From: Puccinellia tenuiflora
Taxonomy: Eukaryota > Streptophyta > Magnoliopsida > Poales > Poaceae
NCBI GenBank assembly: GCA_012064385.1
Contig: QRDG01002525.1
Span: forward strand, 62,001-126,000
Direction of reading: 5' to 3'
Length of the DNA stretch: 64,000 bases
Numbering within the stretch: the first letter of the stretch is position 1; each line of letters starts with the position of its first letter. A model generated the notes under the pieces. The model made no database searches and was not told where the DNA came from. It saw only the letters and a list, made by a program, of their open reading frames with translations. The translations under genes were made by a program, and so were the position numbers. This document shows positions 1 to 11,263 of this stretch, one piece after another.

Positions 1-973
1 GGTAGTATTTACCTTGCAGCCCAAATGGGGCGCATCAGTTGTGCTGCTTAGTTGAGCATCATGCATATAGAGGATGTTCTCCTACACGGATCATTGCTAA
101 TCACTCCACATCGATCATTGCTCTGGAATCTCTGTATTATATGAGATTATATACACCATCTCCAAATGATTGCCGATCCGTCAAACGCAAATCACAATTA
201 TTAAGTTTCTAGACGACCCTCGAAAACAGAAAAAAAAAATAGCAGGAGTGTGGCTCCTCCGGTACCGCATCGCACATATCGCACCGGTAGGGTGGACCCT
301 GCGTGGGCGTGTGGCTCCGCCGCGAGCACGTCCGCCGCGGCGCCAAAGGGACTCGGCGACGTCGACGCGCGCGTTGAATGCCTGCCTGCCTGCCTGCCGC
401 TACGCGATCCCCACGAGCCGCACCCCCCACACGACTCGTATCCCGGCTCCAGGCCACACCTTTCCGCCAGCCCGCCAGTGCGCTCTGCGTGGTCTCTTTC
501 CCCCGCCGCGTAGTCTTTCTTTTGGCTGTTGCCAGGCCGGAACCACCTGCGCCACCCGTGGCCTGCCATGTCACCACAGCCTCGTGTGCGTCCGGGCGGC
601 CATGTCAGCAACCGAGATCGAGCTCCGGATGACCGAGATCGAGCTCCGGATGATGTGTGGGGTCGTACTACTTGGCGGCTCTGTTTTTTGGTGGTTTATC
701 CTCTTGCTAATACTTGGAGGAACGTCAGACGTCACGGATAAAAATCTGGGGGCCGTATGCTCCCGATTGGTTTGTTTGGATGTTAGCGCAGTAGTTTTGT
801 GTGGACACCTGAGTCCGGTAATATGTTCCAGTACCTGCTTACGGTGTGATGCTGACATAGTTGTAATTATACGGTTTTGTACGAAAAAACATACAAACAA
901 GATCCCGTAAAACTAGCAAACTTCAAAAAAATTACAATTCGCCATAAATCCACCTCGGCGAACGGAAGATGAC
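1..973. other. Intergenic stretch, no supported gene
   Basis: The stretch is GC-rich and CpG-rich at about 250-650 and AT-rich on both sides. Open frames exist on both strands in the GC-rich part, but none shows a recognisable domain, a splice structure or a persuasive start. It could be the remnant of a promoter or first exon of a lost gene. A perfect 21-bp tandem duplication lies at 611-652. Confidence 0.5.
611..652. repeat. Perfect tandem duplication, 2 x 21 bp
   Basis: The 21-bp unit beginning ACCGAGATCGAGCTCC occupies 611-631 and is repeated without change at 632-652. The identity of the two copies points to a recent slippage or duplication event. No function is visible. Confidence 0.85.
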
Positions 974-1278
974 TACTCCCTTCATCTCGGTTTATAAGTC
1001 ACAATATGAAAACCAGGTAATTCCAAGAGTAGGACATAATTAGCATTAACTAGGAGCAGTTAATTAGGGGGTGACCAATTTTGCATGCATGCGGTGATAT
1101 ACTCGACCAATGCATGCGCAATCAAATCATCCCGATTGGATATGGTCTTTCCCTAGTTAAACGTGAGAGTGCTAATTAGGTGAAATATTGGGGAGATAAA
1201 ATTTGCATGGCCAATCCTCTTTCGCCTTGGTCGTAGAGAAACACAAATTATGACTTATAACCCGAGATAGAGGGAGTA
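974..1278. mobile_element. Stowaway-type MITE (Tc1/mariner class), about 305 bp
   Basis: The left end reads TACTCCCTTCATCTCGG and continues into TTTATAAGTCACAA. The right end is its near reverse complement, closing in CGAGATAGAGGGAGTA. The TA at both ends fits the TA target duplication of the Stowaway superfamily. There is no coding capacity. Internal sequence is AT-rich. Confidence 0.85.
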
Positions 1279-1938
1279 GTATTTTGGTCAGATTTTACAG
1301 ATCCACATAAACCATAAAACGGTTTGCAGGAGGGAAATACTAGTTCCAACCGCCATCGGACCAGTCCTGACACTGGCCAAAATCCACCGTGCTTGCTCGA
1401 TTCCGATCAAATTCCACACAATTTTTGGGGGACCGGCCTGACTCAGAGCGCTTCTGGCATGAACGAGGCATCCTATCGTAAAACGTTTACGATGTACCAT
1501 AAACAGGGCTTTTTAAAGTATGGCATTGTAAGGGAACTTAATAGATGCTCTTACCATGACGACTTTTGACTGGATCGGGATAGCAAATTGGTAACAATGT
1601 GAGAAACAAGAAGCATACAGCAATTTTTGTTTCAATGAGGAGCAAAAGTTTTCTGCCCAATCTATTCATTCATTAAAACATTTCACAAGAAAGTTGTTGC
1701 GGGAAACATGACATTATCTATCGGACGAGTACTACGAAGAGGTTTTGTGCATCAAAGCGTGACTGGAACATGATGGCACAAAATAGTGCCTACCTTAGGG
1801 ACCTCTTGGACCTTTATGGAGTACTTCAAATGACTTAGCCAGGGTTTTTTTTTTTTGCATTTTGCAGGTCAAAAACACCAACGTGAATGACATGCTTACC
1901 TATTCAAATAAGCCATTGTGAAGTCGTTAGTGTCCGGA
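1279..1938. other. Intergenic stretch, nothing recognised
   Basis: AT-rich sequence with a run of Ts near 1847-1856. I find no gene, TIR pair or LTR here. Confidence 0.5.
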
Positions 1939-3050
1939 AGTTTTTTTTTTCGAAATGGAGGTCGTAATCCCCGGCCTCTACATCAAAATGACGCACACAA
2001 CTTTTTATTATTATAATATTGAAGAAAACCATAAGACCTTACAAAGAATTACATAAATCAACCGGAAGCCACCTTCCTGACGACAATTATCGCTTAACCT
2101 ACAAGCTCGCTGAAGGGAGTGGACCTAATCAGAGCCAAGTTGCCTAATATCACATACCTACGCACATCTAAATCCGGATGCCTCAACCAAGCCGCCCAAC
2201 GACGATCCAGTAGCACAATCCGGTCCAGCAGGCCCTCAACATATGCCACATGCACATACTCAAAAGCCGCTGCCACCGTCTTCCACCAACCCATCATTAG
2301 GAGAGATCAATGTAATAACCTTATCAGATCTACCGTCGACGCCACCAATTGGTGCCAGACAGTGCCTCCACCATGCACATAGCCGCTATCACGCGACCCA
2401 CGCCAAGGCCCCGCTACACCATGCCGCCGAGACTTTCCCTCTTCAGACCACTCCAATCAGAACTAGCTCCAAAAACGTTGCCCTCAAGAGGGAGAACGGC
2501 ACCGAAGATGTCGCCAACATCCCATCCGGGAAGGCCGGATCAAGGGTTTTCCTCGAAGTCTCCCGAGCAAAGAACCAACAGCTACAAAAAAGGATGCCTT
2601 CACCGGGGAAACTACGCCAAAAGCGTAGCCATTGTTCGCCTCGGTTTTCACCGACAACCGCGCAAGTCGAAGCCCGATTGGACCGTGATAAAGCAACATC
2701 CGACGAGCAGAACGGATTGGAGGTGCCCAGCCCCGATCGAGCCCCTAGGGACCCAGATCGGGCCCAAAACAGCCCCGCCGCCACAAACTATCGTTGTTGC
2801 CCATCAGATCGCGTAGCCGCAACCACGCAACCGTCCACCCCCTTACCGATTTTGAAGACCGCAACCCTCCATAACGTAGACCGCCACGTTGCTGTTGCTT
2901 CGGACAACCGCCGCCCGCTGAAGAGCTACGCCACTGAGGTGCTCGGTTTGCGCCACGACCAGGCGAAAGGGTGGGTGACCCCCAAAAGTTTTGCTAAAGG
3001 GCCATTTAGGACAAAATACACACGTTTACTTGGACTAATGTTTATTAACT
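1939..3050 (-). repeat. Probable non-LTR-derived retroposon, boundaries uncertain
   Basis: The left end is a T-run followed by CGAAATGGAGG, which on the minus strand would be an A-rich 3' tail. The following text resembles dispersed Triticeae retroposon 3' ends that I recall. A long open frame at 2243-3052 on the plus strand has no recognisable domain and is probably fortuitous in GC-rich repeat sequence. I could not find a target-site duplication, so the right boundary is a guess. Confidence 0.35.
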
Positions 3051-3423
3051 GATTGTCATGACCAAAGAAAACCTTTGCAGGCACGTCGATGACGTCCATC
3101 CATTCATCCAAAACCGAATCACGATCCATCAAAGGGATCATCGCCCATGTGGCCTCAACGGAGCGGCACACCCCTGAAGATAACATCACAAGTTGCACAG
3201 CACTCGCTCTCCAACGCAAAGCCAAGAGGGGAGGTCCTAGTTGCCCGATGATGAGAGTTATTATTCCGTGATATACATATCCCACGCATATTCGGGCAAT
3301 TTAATATCCCATCGCCGCAACATATGCGAATCGGGAGGAAATCGCAGCCAAAAGGTAAGCTGAGACGCCCGATATCCTCACCCACAAAAATTGCAGCGCC
3401 GGAGAAGGAAGAACCCCCACACC

Positions 3424-3431
3424 TATATATA
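3424..3431 (+). promoter_or_regulatory. Candidate TATA box of the MAPKKK gene
   Basis: TATATATA lies about 150 bp upstream of the chosen start codon at 3583. It is followed by a C/T-rich leader typical of grass 5' UTRs. This would place transcription start near 3455-3465 with a leader of roughly 120 nt. Confidence 0.6.
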
Positions 3432-3582
3432 CGCCACCGGCACGCTCGCCCTCTTCTTGCGGCTCCTCACACCGTCTTCTCCTTTCCCTTTACACACACG
3501 CACCTCTGTTTCTCTCTGAGCTGCTGCTCTGTTTCAATACTCACTCCTCGTCGTGCTCTGCCCTCTGCTCTGCTCGTCGGAC

Positions 3583-5208
3583 ATGGAGTGGACGCGCGGG
3601 AAATGCATCGGCAAGGGCGCCTTCGGCACGGTGCACCTGGCAGTCGACAGGGCCACGGGCCGCGCCTTCGCGGTGAAGTCGGTCGACGCTAAGGGCGGCG
3701 CGCCGGCGGCCGCGATGGCGTGCCTGGAGAGCGAGATAAGGATCTTGAAGCGTCTGAGCTCGCCGTACGTCGTGGCGTACCTCGGGGATGACGCCACGGC
3801 CGCGTCCAGGAACCTGCACATGGAGCTGGTCCCGGGCGGCAGCGCTGCTGAGGCGGCGGCGGCCACGGGCGGCCTCGGCGAGCGCGCGGCGCGGCGCGTC
3901 CTGCGGCGGGTGGCCGCCGCGCTGCACTACCTGCACGACGTCGCCGGGGTGGTGCACGGGGACGTGAAGGGCAGGAACGTGCTCGTCGGCGGCGGCGGCA
4001 TGGACGGCGCCAAGCTCGCGGATTTCGGCGCGGCGAGACTCGTGTCGGAAGCGGCGCCCCGCGGGCCATGCGGGACGCCGGCGTGGATGGCGCCAGAGGT
4101 GGCCCGCGGTGGCGCGTCTACGCCTGCGTCCGACGTCTGGTCGCTCGGGTGCACGGCGGTGGAGCTGCTCACAGGGAAGCGGCCGTGGTCGCAGATCGGC
4201 GGCGCGCTCGAGGTCGGCCAGCTGCTGCTCCGCATCGGGTTCGGCGGGAAGCGGCCCCAGCTCCCCGCGTGCCTGTCAGACTCCTGCCGAGACTTCCTCG
4301 ACAGGTGCCTCCGCCGGGACGCCGGCGAGCGCTGGAGCTGCGAGCAGCTGCTGCGACACCCGTTCCTCTCCGCGGTGGACGCTCGCGACGACACCGGCGA
4401 GCCGTCGCTGTCTCCCCGGGCGGTTCTCGACTGGGCTGCGGCGGCGTCGGACTCGGACTCCGACGCCTCATCCGATTGCTCGGAGGCCGGCATCGAGCAC
4501 GAGGTCATGGCACGCGCCAAGGGGAGGATTGCCGAATTGGCATCAGACAGCACGCGCACAAGCTGGGTGCGTGAGTTGGATGAAGGGCCCACCTGGGCGT
4601 CCGACACCTGGGCCCCACTGTCCAGTCTCGAGATGTCAACCAATGTACCATCACCGTCCGACGCCTCCACAGTCGCCGATGCAGGAAATGGCGGCGCCGG
4701 TGGGCCCGCCGTTAGGGGCGGCAGCCCTGACGGCGTCCTCGTCACCGCCGGCGGCTTCTTCGGTGTCAAGGGCCGTTTTTGGTGGGGTGATCGGTGTAGG
4801 AACCATAAATGTTGGTCTGGGGTTGATTGGCCGCCGTTGGCCGTTGTGTCCGTGCTGGTGTCATGTATTCTCTCGCATTTGATTCAATCAAAGATTTTGT
4901 TTCGGCTAGCAGGCAGTGAATTGTTTTTTGTTCTCTTACTGTTTCTTGTTCATGCTTCTTTGGTGGTTTTGACTCTTGATGATGTTGCTGCTAATTGGGT
5001 GAGCGAGCCGGCCGAGATTGGTTGGTCAGCAGGGCGTGTCGCGTGCTTGCTCCCATTTCTTTGCCAGTTCTGCGTTGCCAACCCGTCGCTTGGCTTGAGA
5101 TCGAAGCCAACTTGTCAGGTTTTCCAGATAACTACTCCAAGCACTCTAACTACTCTTAAGTTGTCTAACACTCAACCGCTCCAATTTATGGGGAATCAAC
5201 CGATGTAG
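3583..5208 (+). CDS. MAPKKK17/18-like: MAPKKK17/18-type serine/threonine protein kinase
   Basis: A single-exon kinase of 541 aa. The ATG at 3583 is chosen because the kinase fold begins at once (MEWTRGKCIGKGAFG). The glycine-rich loop is near residues 10-17 and the ATP-anchoring lysine is K32 (FAVK). The catalytic loop HGDVKGRN is at 125-132, with HGD replacing HRD, as is usual in this plant subfamily. DFG is at 147-149 and GTPAWMAPEV at 164-173, a MEKK-type hallmark. The domain closes with RHPFL near 258-262. Known relatives act at the top of MAP kinase cascades in ABA and stress signalling; that role here is inferred. The acidic, serine-rich linker after the kinase is normal for the group. 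The C-terminal 130 or so residues are odd: two hydrophobic stretches occur near 417-431 and 447-465. They may be a membrane anchor, or read-through of former 3' UTR after a frameshift. Confidence 0.9.
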   Translation: MEWTRGKCIGKGAFGTVHLAVDRATGRAFAVKSVDAKGGAPAAAMACLESEIRILKRLSSPYVVAYLGDDATAASRNLHMELVPGGSAAEAAAATGGLGERAARRVLRRVAAALHYLHDVAGVVHGDVKGRNVLVGGGGMDGAKLADFGAARLVSEAAPRGPCGTPAWMAPEVARGGASTPASDVWSLGCTAVELLTGKRPWSQIGGALEVGQLLLRIGFGGKRPQLPACLSDSCRDFLDRCLRRDAGERWSCEQLLRHPFLSAVDARDDTGEPSLSPRAVLDWAAAASDSDSDASSDCSEAGIEHEVMARAKGRIAELASDSTRTSWVRELDEGPTWASDTWAPLSSLEMSTNVPSPSDASTVADAGNGGAGGPAVRGGSPDGVLVTAGGFFGVKGRFWWGDRCRNHKCWSGVDWPPLAVVSVLVSCILSHLIQSKILFRLAGSELFFVLLLFLVHASLVVLTLDDVAANWVSEPAEIGWSAGRVACLLPFLCQFCVANPSLGLRSKPTCQVFQITTPSTLTTLKLSNTQPLQFMGNQPM

Positions 5209-6480
5209 CGGTCGTTTTTGCGTGGTCTTTTCATCAGGTTCAGACCGACCATGCAGCTGCAGAACGAAGTGATCTTGGGATGAATTGCCCGCGACATGTA
5301 TCTTTGCAACTGAAGAAGAAACGTAACACTTCCTGCGCACCAACCGGATTATGGTCTTCAGGTTGTGGGAGGATTCAGCAAGAAACTGGCCCAAAAGTTC
5401 AGCAAGCTGGAGTTCAAGGACTACAGCTACAACTGGTAACGGATCTTCATGGCATTTCACTTGTCGCAGAAACAGAGGTGCACCGATATCTCCGTGGCCC
5501 GTGCCACCCCGAATACGCGCGGGCGCGCACAAGTATAACGCGGATCGCGCTGAACCTGTACTGAATCTGAATTTTTGTACCGCACATCGATCTGCGTCGG
5601 GATCCTCGGGATGGGATCATGCCGGCTTAACTTACTCCTACCAACGTACAACGGGATCCTCGCGTACAGCACGTTCCGGCAACCAGCATGATACGCAGGT
5701 TAAATGGACGCGAAGGAGAAGGGATTCCGCATCAGGTTTTTCAATGCAAATCATGGGGTATCATGCCCTGCCTGCTATGATCATAAATTCCGATCCGTGG
5801 GTACAGAACACAGTATTGCTGCCGTATAGTGGAGTACACTAAACAAAACAGCGCTTATTGCTTCGGTTGATCTGACGATCGGCGTACACCGATGACATGC
5901 CCAGTCTGTACGATGAGAGAGAGAGAGAGGTTTCAATGGGTAGTGCCAGTCCGCCATGGTGACAATGTGGTACAAACATCACGGCAGCAGAGGACTTGGC
6001 ATCAGTATTCATTGCAGCTATTTACAAGAGAACGAGGCGCCATGCCCTCTGTACCATGGGCTACGGCCATGATACGGCAATGATATACGTATGTACTACT
6101 GCTATAAAGGTATATACCTCACCTTACAGCAATAAAAATACATCCACAATAATACATTATTGCAAGACATGAGATGCGAATGACTGAAAATGCAGCACCG
6201 TCCAGGAATTTCGGACAACTCAAACCGTATCCACTCCAAAATAGTTGTACATACATACTGACCCCAGCCACACCGTCCATAAAAAACAAAGCCTCAAATG
6301 ACGGTCCATAACCCAAGAAGAAACCAGATGACCGGCACAAAACCAACTTCTCCTAGCACAAACATTCACCAGAGAAAAACACAATGAAAATTTGTGAAAG
6401 GAAGATGAACTTTGACGACATAATGAATCGAATGACAATCATTTGTTTTCGAGTATAGGATGAAATAGCAGGCAGACACT
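5209..6480. other. Intergenic stretch between convergent genes
   Basis: This holds the 3' flanks of the kinase gene (plus strand) and of the RanBP1 gene (minus strand), which converge. A short GA microsatellite lies near 5917-5930. Small open frames are present but none has a recognisable domain or coding features. No repeat boundary was found. Confidence 0.5.
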
Positions 6481-8631
6481 TCACTCTTTAGCGTCCTTCT
6501 TATCATCAACTGCAGGAGTCTCCTCTTTCACCACATGTTCCTCCTTTTTCTCCTCGGTCACCTTTAACTTCTCTACCAACTCGGCAGCAGAGGAGACTTC
6601 CTCGCTTTCTTTCTCCTCGTTCTTTCCTTGCTCTTCAGCGATCTGGTCTACAAGATCCTTGAATTTCTTGCAGTCTGAAATAGAATCAATAAATCATGAG
6701 GATGATGTGATGGTCTCATCTAGGTGCTGCAACCCCGCAAAACAGTGCAAAGCTCAATTTATAAAAAGCTTTAAATCTCAAGTCTTGGCAGAAGCTTCCA
6801 GACCCATAGATTCATACTAACTACTACTGATACTATTAATCAAGAGTATCCTGCAATGCTAAGATGCATACACCTTATCTCCACAAGAATTTTGCATCAG
6901 AACCCCTTGTGCTTTTAGCAGTGTCAATCGTGTCCATATTCTAGGTAATTCACTTACTAGGTCTTTATAATATACTTCCACTTAGGTCCAGAAGAAACTT
7001 GCAGGTTGGTAACTTCATCATTACAACTTGATTAGCTAACCTTCTATGTAAAAGTTCAAAGGATATGGAAAACAATGTAGATCATTAAGATGGAAGAACC
7101 ATGCCAGGGATATTGTGGTTTTAATAGCAACAGGTGCTAACATAAAGTTGAATGGAGGTACAAATGTACGGCAAATTATTTCAGAATGACAATACTTGCA
7201 GCAATATGGGGGTCATAGGATGATCAACATCAGTTTCATAGTCTGCCACCATGGATATTCTTCTATTTAAAAAAATGAAATTACCTACATCACAAGATTT
7301 AAAAGTTTATATACCTCTGAACTTAATTTTCAAGTTCAGCGACCTAAGCAACACGCCGCCACAAGATTAGGGGCATCTAGCGTTGTCTCAATTCATCAAG
7401 TTGATCCCCACTATACAAAAAAACAATACTACAGTTTAATGCAAAATTCAAATCCTTGCTAAAAATTAATAAGCTAGAATGGCAAACTCAGAAGCACATA
7501 TCCTACTGAGGTTGCAAATCATCAAGAGGCAAGACGGTGCTATACATTAGTACATTACTGACTGACTACTGAGGTTGAAGTAAGTGTAACCATGAAACTC
7601 TGTCCCTGATTGGTTGGTACCAATACTGTGCATTACTGAGTAGCCTTGTGCAGTTCTGCTATGGCTTTTCAACTTAATTAAAGGTGGGTATAGCATGCTC
7701 AGATCAACCTGAAGTACTACTACCTAGTACTCCTTCCGTTCCTAAATATAAGATGTTTTAGCATTTCTCTTTCCATCCGTATTTAGACATGTTTTAGTGT
7801 AAGGTTCAAATCAATCTTGCACTAAAACATGTCTAGATCCGGATGAAAAGAGAAATGCTAAAACATCTTATATTGTGAAACGGAGGGAGTACCTAGCTAC
7901 TCAAGCCCGATGCCCACAACCAATTTATAGATTCATAGCATGACAGTGACCATCCCTTTTGAATAATGCACGAAAGCTGGACAGATGATTGGGTGTGTAG
8001 TGCTCACTCTCAACAGATCCAAAGCGGATAGCGAACATCTCCTTCTTGAGCTCACAGTCGGCAAAATCCAGAGCGTGCCACACGCACGACTTATCGCTCC
8101 CAGCGTGCTCCTGCATCTTCGTCGTCGCCACCACTGCGCCCCAAAAGGGGAAAAATCTAGGATGTCAAAACCAATCTATCTAGTCTCCAAATCGAATTCA
8201 CCACCCAAAATTCCCCCTAACAAAGTACCGAGGTGATTGGCGCAGATCTTGAGGGTCTTGGCCTGTCGCATGACGAGGCGGACCTTGGCGGTCTCCTTGT
8301 GCTTGAGCAGCTTGACGGCGCCCGTGCCCCGCTCCTTCCATTGGCTGCCGTCCTTGTCAAATCTGTACAGCTTCGCTTTCCTGCAGACACAAGCACCGAA
8401 CCAGAAGCGTCGGACCTAGATCAACACCGAGAACGATCGGATCGGGCCAGATCGAGCGGGAGTGGCGGCTGCGGCGCCTTACATGTCGAGGAGGACGTCC
8501 TCGTCCTCTTCGCCGGTGGTGATGGCGACCTCCTCGAGCTTCACGATGGGGGCGATCTGGGCGCCAGTGTCCTCTTCCTCGCCCGCCGGCGCGGCCTCCT
8601 CCTCCTCGCGGTGCTCCGCCGGGTCGGCCAT
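6481..8631 (-). CDS. RANBP1: Ran-binding protein 1 (RanBP1 domain), four exons
   Basis: Exons on the minus strand are 8631-8483, 8380-8229, 8133-8008 and 6674-6481. All introns are GT-AG and the joined frame is 206 aa ending in TGA at 6483-6481. The start at 8631 gives MADPAEHREEEEAA. The RanBP1 domain spans about residues 32-145, with KLYRFDKDGSQWKERGTG, KLLKHKE, VRLVMRQAKTLKICANH, and WHALDFAD followed by FAIRFGS. The tail is rich in Glu and Lys. RanBP1 binds RanGTP in the cytoplasm, assists RanGAP in GTP hydrolysis and so recycles nuclear transport complexes. Length and domain layout match plant RanBP1. The third intron is long (about 1.3 kb) and carries a MITE. The gene converges with the upstream kinase gene. 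Confidence 0.95.
7728..7891. mobile_element. Stowaway-type MITE in intron 3 of RanBP1
   Basis: The element starts TACTCCTTCCGTTCC and ends in the near complement ACGGAGGGAGTA. The inverted arms extend far inward (AAGATGTTTTAGCATTTCTC pairs with the right arm), so almost the whole 164 bp folds as a hairpin. TA at both ends fits the Stowaway target. It would be transcribed as part of the RanBP1 pre-mRNA. Confidence 0.9.
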
Positions 8632-8753
8632 GGCTGGAGTAGTGGCAGTAGGGCTTGGGGACTGCGCTCGCTTTGCTCTACTGTCGCTAGGCGTTGCGGC
8701 AGCGGCGGTGGGCAAGGGAGGGAGGAGAGGAGAGGAGAGAGAAAATAAGAGGG

Positions 8754-8761
8754 TTTATAAA
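8754..8761 (-). promoter_or_regulatory. Candidate TATA box of RanBP1
   Basis: TTTATAAA lies about 125 bp upstream of the RanBP1 ATG on the minus strand. It is followed downstream by a TTTTCTCTCTCCTC-type pyrimidine leader. The spacing fits a short grass 5' UTR. Confidence 0.5.
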
Positions 8762-8837
8762 AGATGGTGGGATGGGGAACGTGCGCGTCGGAAAGAGCTC
8801 CGATTTGCGGAAAGCGGAGTAGGGTTGCGCTGCGTTA

Positions 8838-9269
8838 GGCTGGTGCCAGTGCACCGCCTCACTATCGCCCGCCACGTCAGCTTTTACCCCCACTCTCACC
8901 GCACTCTCACCCCACTCTCACCTCACGGTGCCAGTGCATGGGCTGTAGTCCCAGGCTATAGCCACATCACCTTTTTTTCTTACCTTTTCTTCCAGGCGGA
9001 CCCACACGTCAGCCTCTCACGCCCGCCTCTCGCCTCTCTCTCGCCTGCAGTCGCCAGCGCGTCGCCCCGCTCTCGCCCGCCTCTCGCCTCGCTCTCGCCT
9101 CGCTCTCGCCCGCGCCATGGTGCCAGTGCGGGCTGTAGTGGGGCGGTAGCGCCGCTCCCGCCCGGCGACGGATCCACCGCCCGCCACTCCCGTCTCGCCC
9201 GCCTCTCGCCTCACTATCGCCCGACAGCGGGCGGTATCGCCCGGCCTCTCGCCTGCGTTGGCACCAGCC
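8838..9269. mobile_element. PIF/Harbinger-type MITE with TTA duplication, 432 bp
   Basis: The left end reads GGCTGGTGCCAGTGC and the right end GCGTTGGCACCAGCC, its near reverse complement. Both ends are flanked by TTA (8835-8837 and 9270-9272), the 3-bp target preferred by PIF/Harbinger elements. The interior is very rich in CTCTCGCC-type runs and repeats GGTGCCAGTGC and GGGCTGTAGT inside both arms. There is no coding capacity. It lies immediately upstream of the presumed RanBP1 promoter. Confidence 0.75.
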
Positions 9270-9272
9270 TTA

Positions 9273-10598
9273 CGGTTCGGGGGAGCCTAGTGGAGTGATT
9301 TACGTATCTTTTCCTGTTTTCTTTACTACGGAGTAATAAAGTTCTGTTTCTAAACTTCTGAAAATTTAAAATTTAGAAATTTAGATTTTTAAATAAATTA
9401 TAGACTTCCTAAATTTCAAAACTTTAACAGGAGAGGGATAAAACACATATGTCCTCAACGGGATGAGATTCTAGGACATATTTTGGTCTGACTTTGTGTC
9501 ATCGACAGGTGGGTCCCGTAACCGGTGGGGCCCACAAATCAGAGACTCAAAGTCAGAGAATCCGCACCCATCCTCAACATGGGTGAGCCCCACACCCATT
9601 GTCCTTTTATGCATGGCATATACTTTTACATAATGAAGTTGCAACACTGTTTTGTGAAAGTGAAGCAGAATGTGGTTTTGTGAAACATTTCACACATTGG
9701 AGCATCCTTGGATCTAATCTAGGTTCTAAGTCTTTTCATTTTTTAAGCCAATGTGGGACATACACAAACTCCACAACTTTTTCCCACTTTGATGATGGAA
9801 GGGGAGGGAATGCTAAAGGGGCAAAGTCCCTCTCTAATGATTCAAATGCATATATTGTTAATATTGTTTCACTATATGACTCCTTGGCCTTGTATTATAA
9901 CTTCAAATACATAAACAATAGAAATGCGCTGACTTTGTGTGTACATCTAACTTTGGTCCACTTATTCCACATGTATAAATATCATTTGTCGACACATAGT
10001 TGACAAATTCAAATCATATAGGAACAATTTCCAAATTTCGGGCCAACCCCAATCTTTAACATGATGCAACTGAAATCGACAACCTGAAATCGACAACCTT
10101 AGAGTCTATATAGATCTAAAGAGTCCCTACAAAAAACTTAGGTATCATAAATCTATATAGATCTAAAGAGTCTTATATATGAAACATGCTAGATCTAAAT
10201 GACCATAAATCATATATGATTTATTATTTTAGCTATAACTCAAATACAAAGAAAGAAAAACGAGTTTTCAACCTTAATCACTAACAACTAATATATCTAC
10301 AACAATTACTCCAAACTAATTAAAATGTCTCAATTTTTTTAGTTTGACATAACAATAGAAACCTTAAGACAAACCTAAATGAGTGCTAGAGCATCATAAA
10401 AAAACATTATGACGTCGTTGAATCATATATAGGCAGTTATGGTTTGTCAACTCATCTCAGGTGAAAAAAATAGACCTCTACTATTCTCAAGATAATCCTT
10501 GAGTAGTTACAAAGTCTTAGTTTATTCATCCACATAAAAGAGAGTCTTATTCCGCTCTACATCTCAATGCAACACATGAACCAGAACAAAATTTGAAT
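9273..10598. other. Intergenic AT-rich stretch
   Basis: This lies between the RanBP1 upstream element and the last exon of the CRSH remnant. It is AT-rich with no recognised gene. Small direct repeats occur: a 14-bp unit ending AATCGACAAC is doubled near 10067-10096, and a 21-bp sequence beginning TCTATATAGATC occurs at 10105 and again at 10152. Confidence 0.5.
10105..10172. repeat. Pair of 21-bp direct repeats
   Basis: The 21-bp sequence TCTATATAGATCTAAAGAG plus TC occurs at 10105-10125 and 10152-10172. A third, partial match (CTAGATCTAAATGA) follows near 10189. No function is apparent. Confidence 0.75.
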
Positions 10599-11189
10599 TC
10601 AACTTGTCAGCAATTTGTCACTGAGTTCCTGACGGTACACATCAATGAGACCCGGGTCATCCTCCGTATGTAGCTTTCCTTTGAGTATCTTTCTATAGTT
10701 ATCATCTTTGTCTTCCAAAGTTGTCTTCAGTTGAACCTGGCAAATAAAGAACACTCAAAGATTATCAAATCAGAACATACACATGAAAGGAAAAGTTGCC
10801 ATTTTTTATTTTAGGATGGGGCAACTGTTGAATTGTATGCACTAGTCTGTTCCCCCAAAATCCTGAATCGGTGGAGAAAGACTTGCGGCAAATTTCAACA
10901 TTGCCCCATGTCCAGTCTTTGTTAGGCCTTAGACATGGGGTGATTGAAAGGTCACAACATTTTTTTTATTAATAGTGTGTTGGTCGGTTCATATGTTCAT
11001 ATCCATAGGAATATCAAGCATGTGATGAGATTGATCCTCGATTATTGCAGCAATGCGGAGAGTGCCCGCCATCGTATTTCATGGTGTCATGTGTACATGT
11101 CAAGCTGGACATTTCTTTGTCAATTCAAGTGGCACATTCTGTCAATCTTAGCAACTTAATTGACTTGTAACCTCTGGTTTTATTGCGTT

Positions 11190-11263
11190 ACTTGAGTATT
11201 TTTAGAGGCCGGGTGTAATGCTTAATACTCTTTAAGTAATAAAATACCCTTTATTGAAAAAAG
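11190..11263 (+). mobile_element. Possible 3' end of a non-LTR element in the CRSH intron
   Basis: The text GAGGCCGGGTGTAATG, then TTAAGTAATAAAATACCC, then an A-run resembles plus-strand LINE 3' ends recalled from grasses. The left boundary is not visible and no coding sequence is recognised upstream, so this is tentative. Confidence 0.35.

Noticed and set aside
170..910. Open frames on both strands in the GC-rich left end
   Set aside because: The proteins are low-complexity (Arg, Pro, Ala, Cys), overlap each other on opposite strands, and show no domain, splice sites or plausible start.
2243..3052. 269-codon plus-strand open frame
   Set aside because: No recognisable domain; it runs against the apparent strand of a retroposon and overlaps other frames of similar quality.
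5917..5930. GA microsatellite considered as a GAGA-type regulatory element
   Set aside because: It lies in the 3' flanks of two converging genes, far from either promoter, and is a short simple repeat.
8233..9298. Plus-strand open frames across RanBP1 exons 1-2 and the MITE
   Set aside because: They are antisense shadows of the RanBP1 exons joined to MITE sequence.
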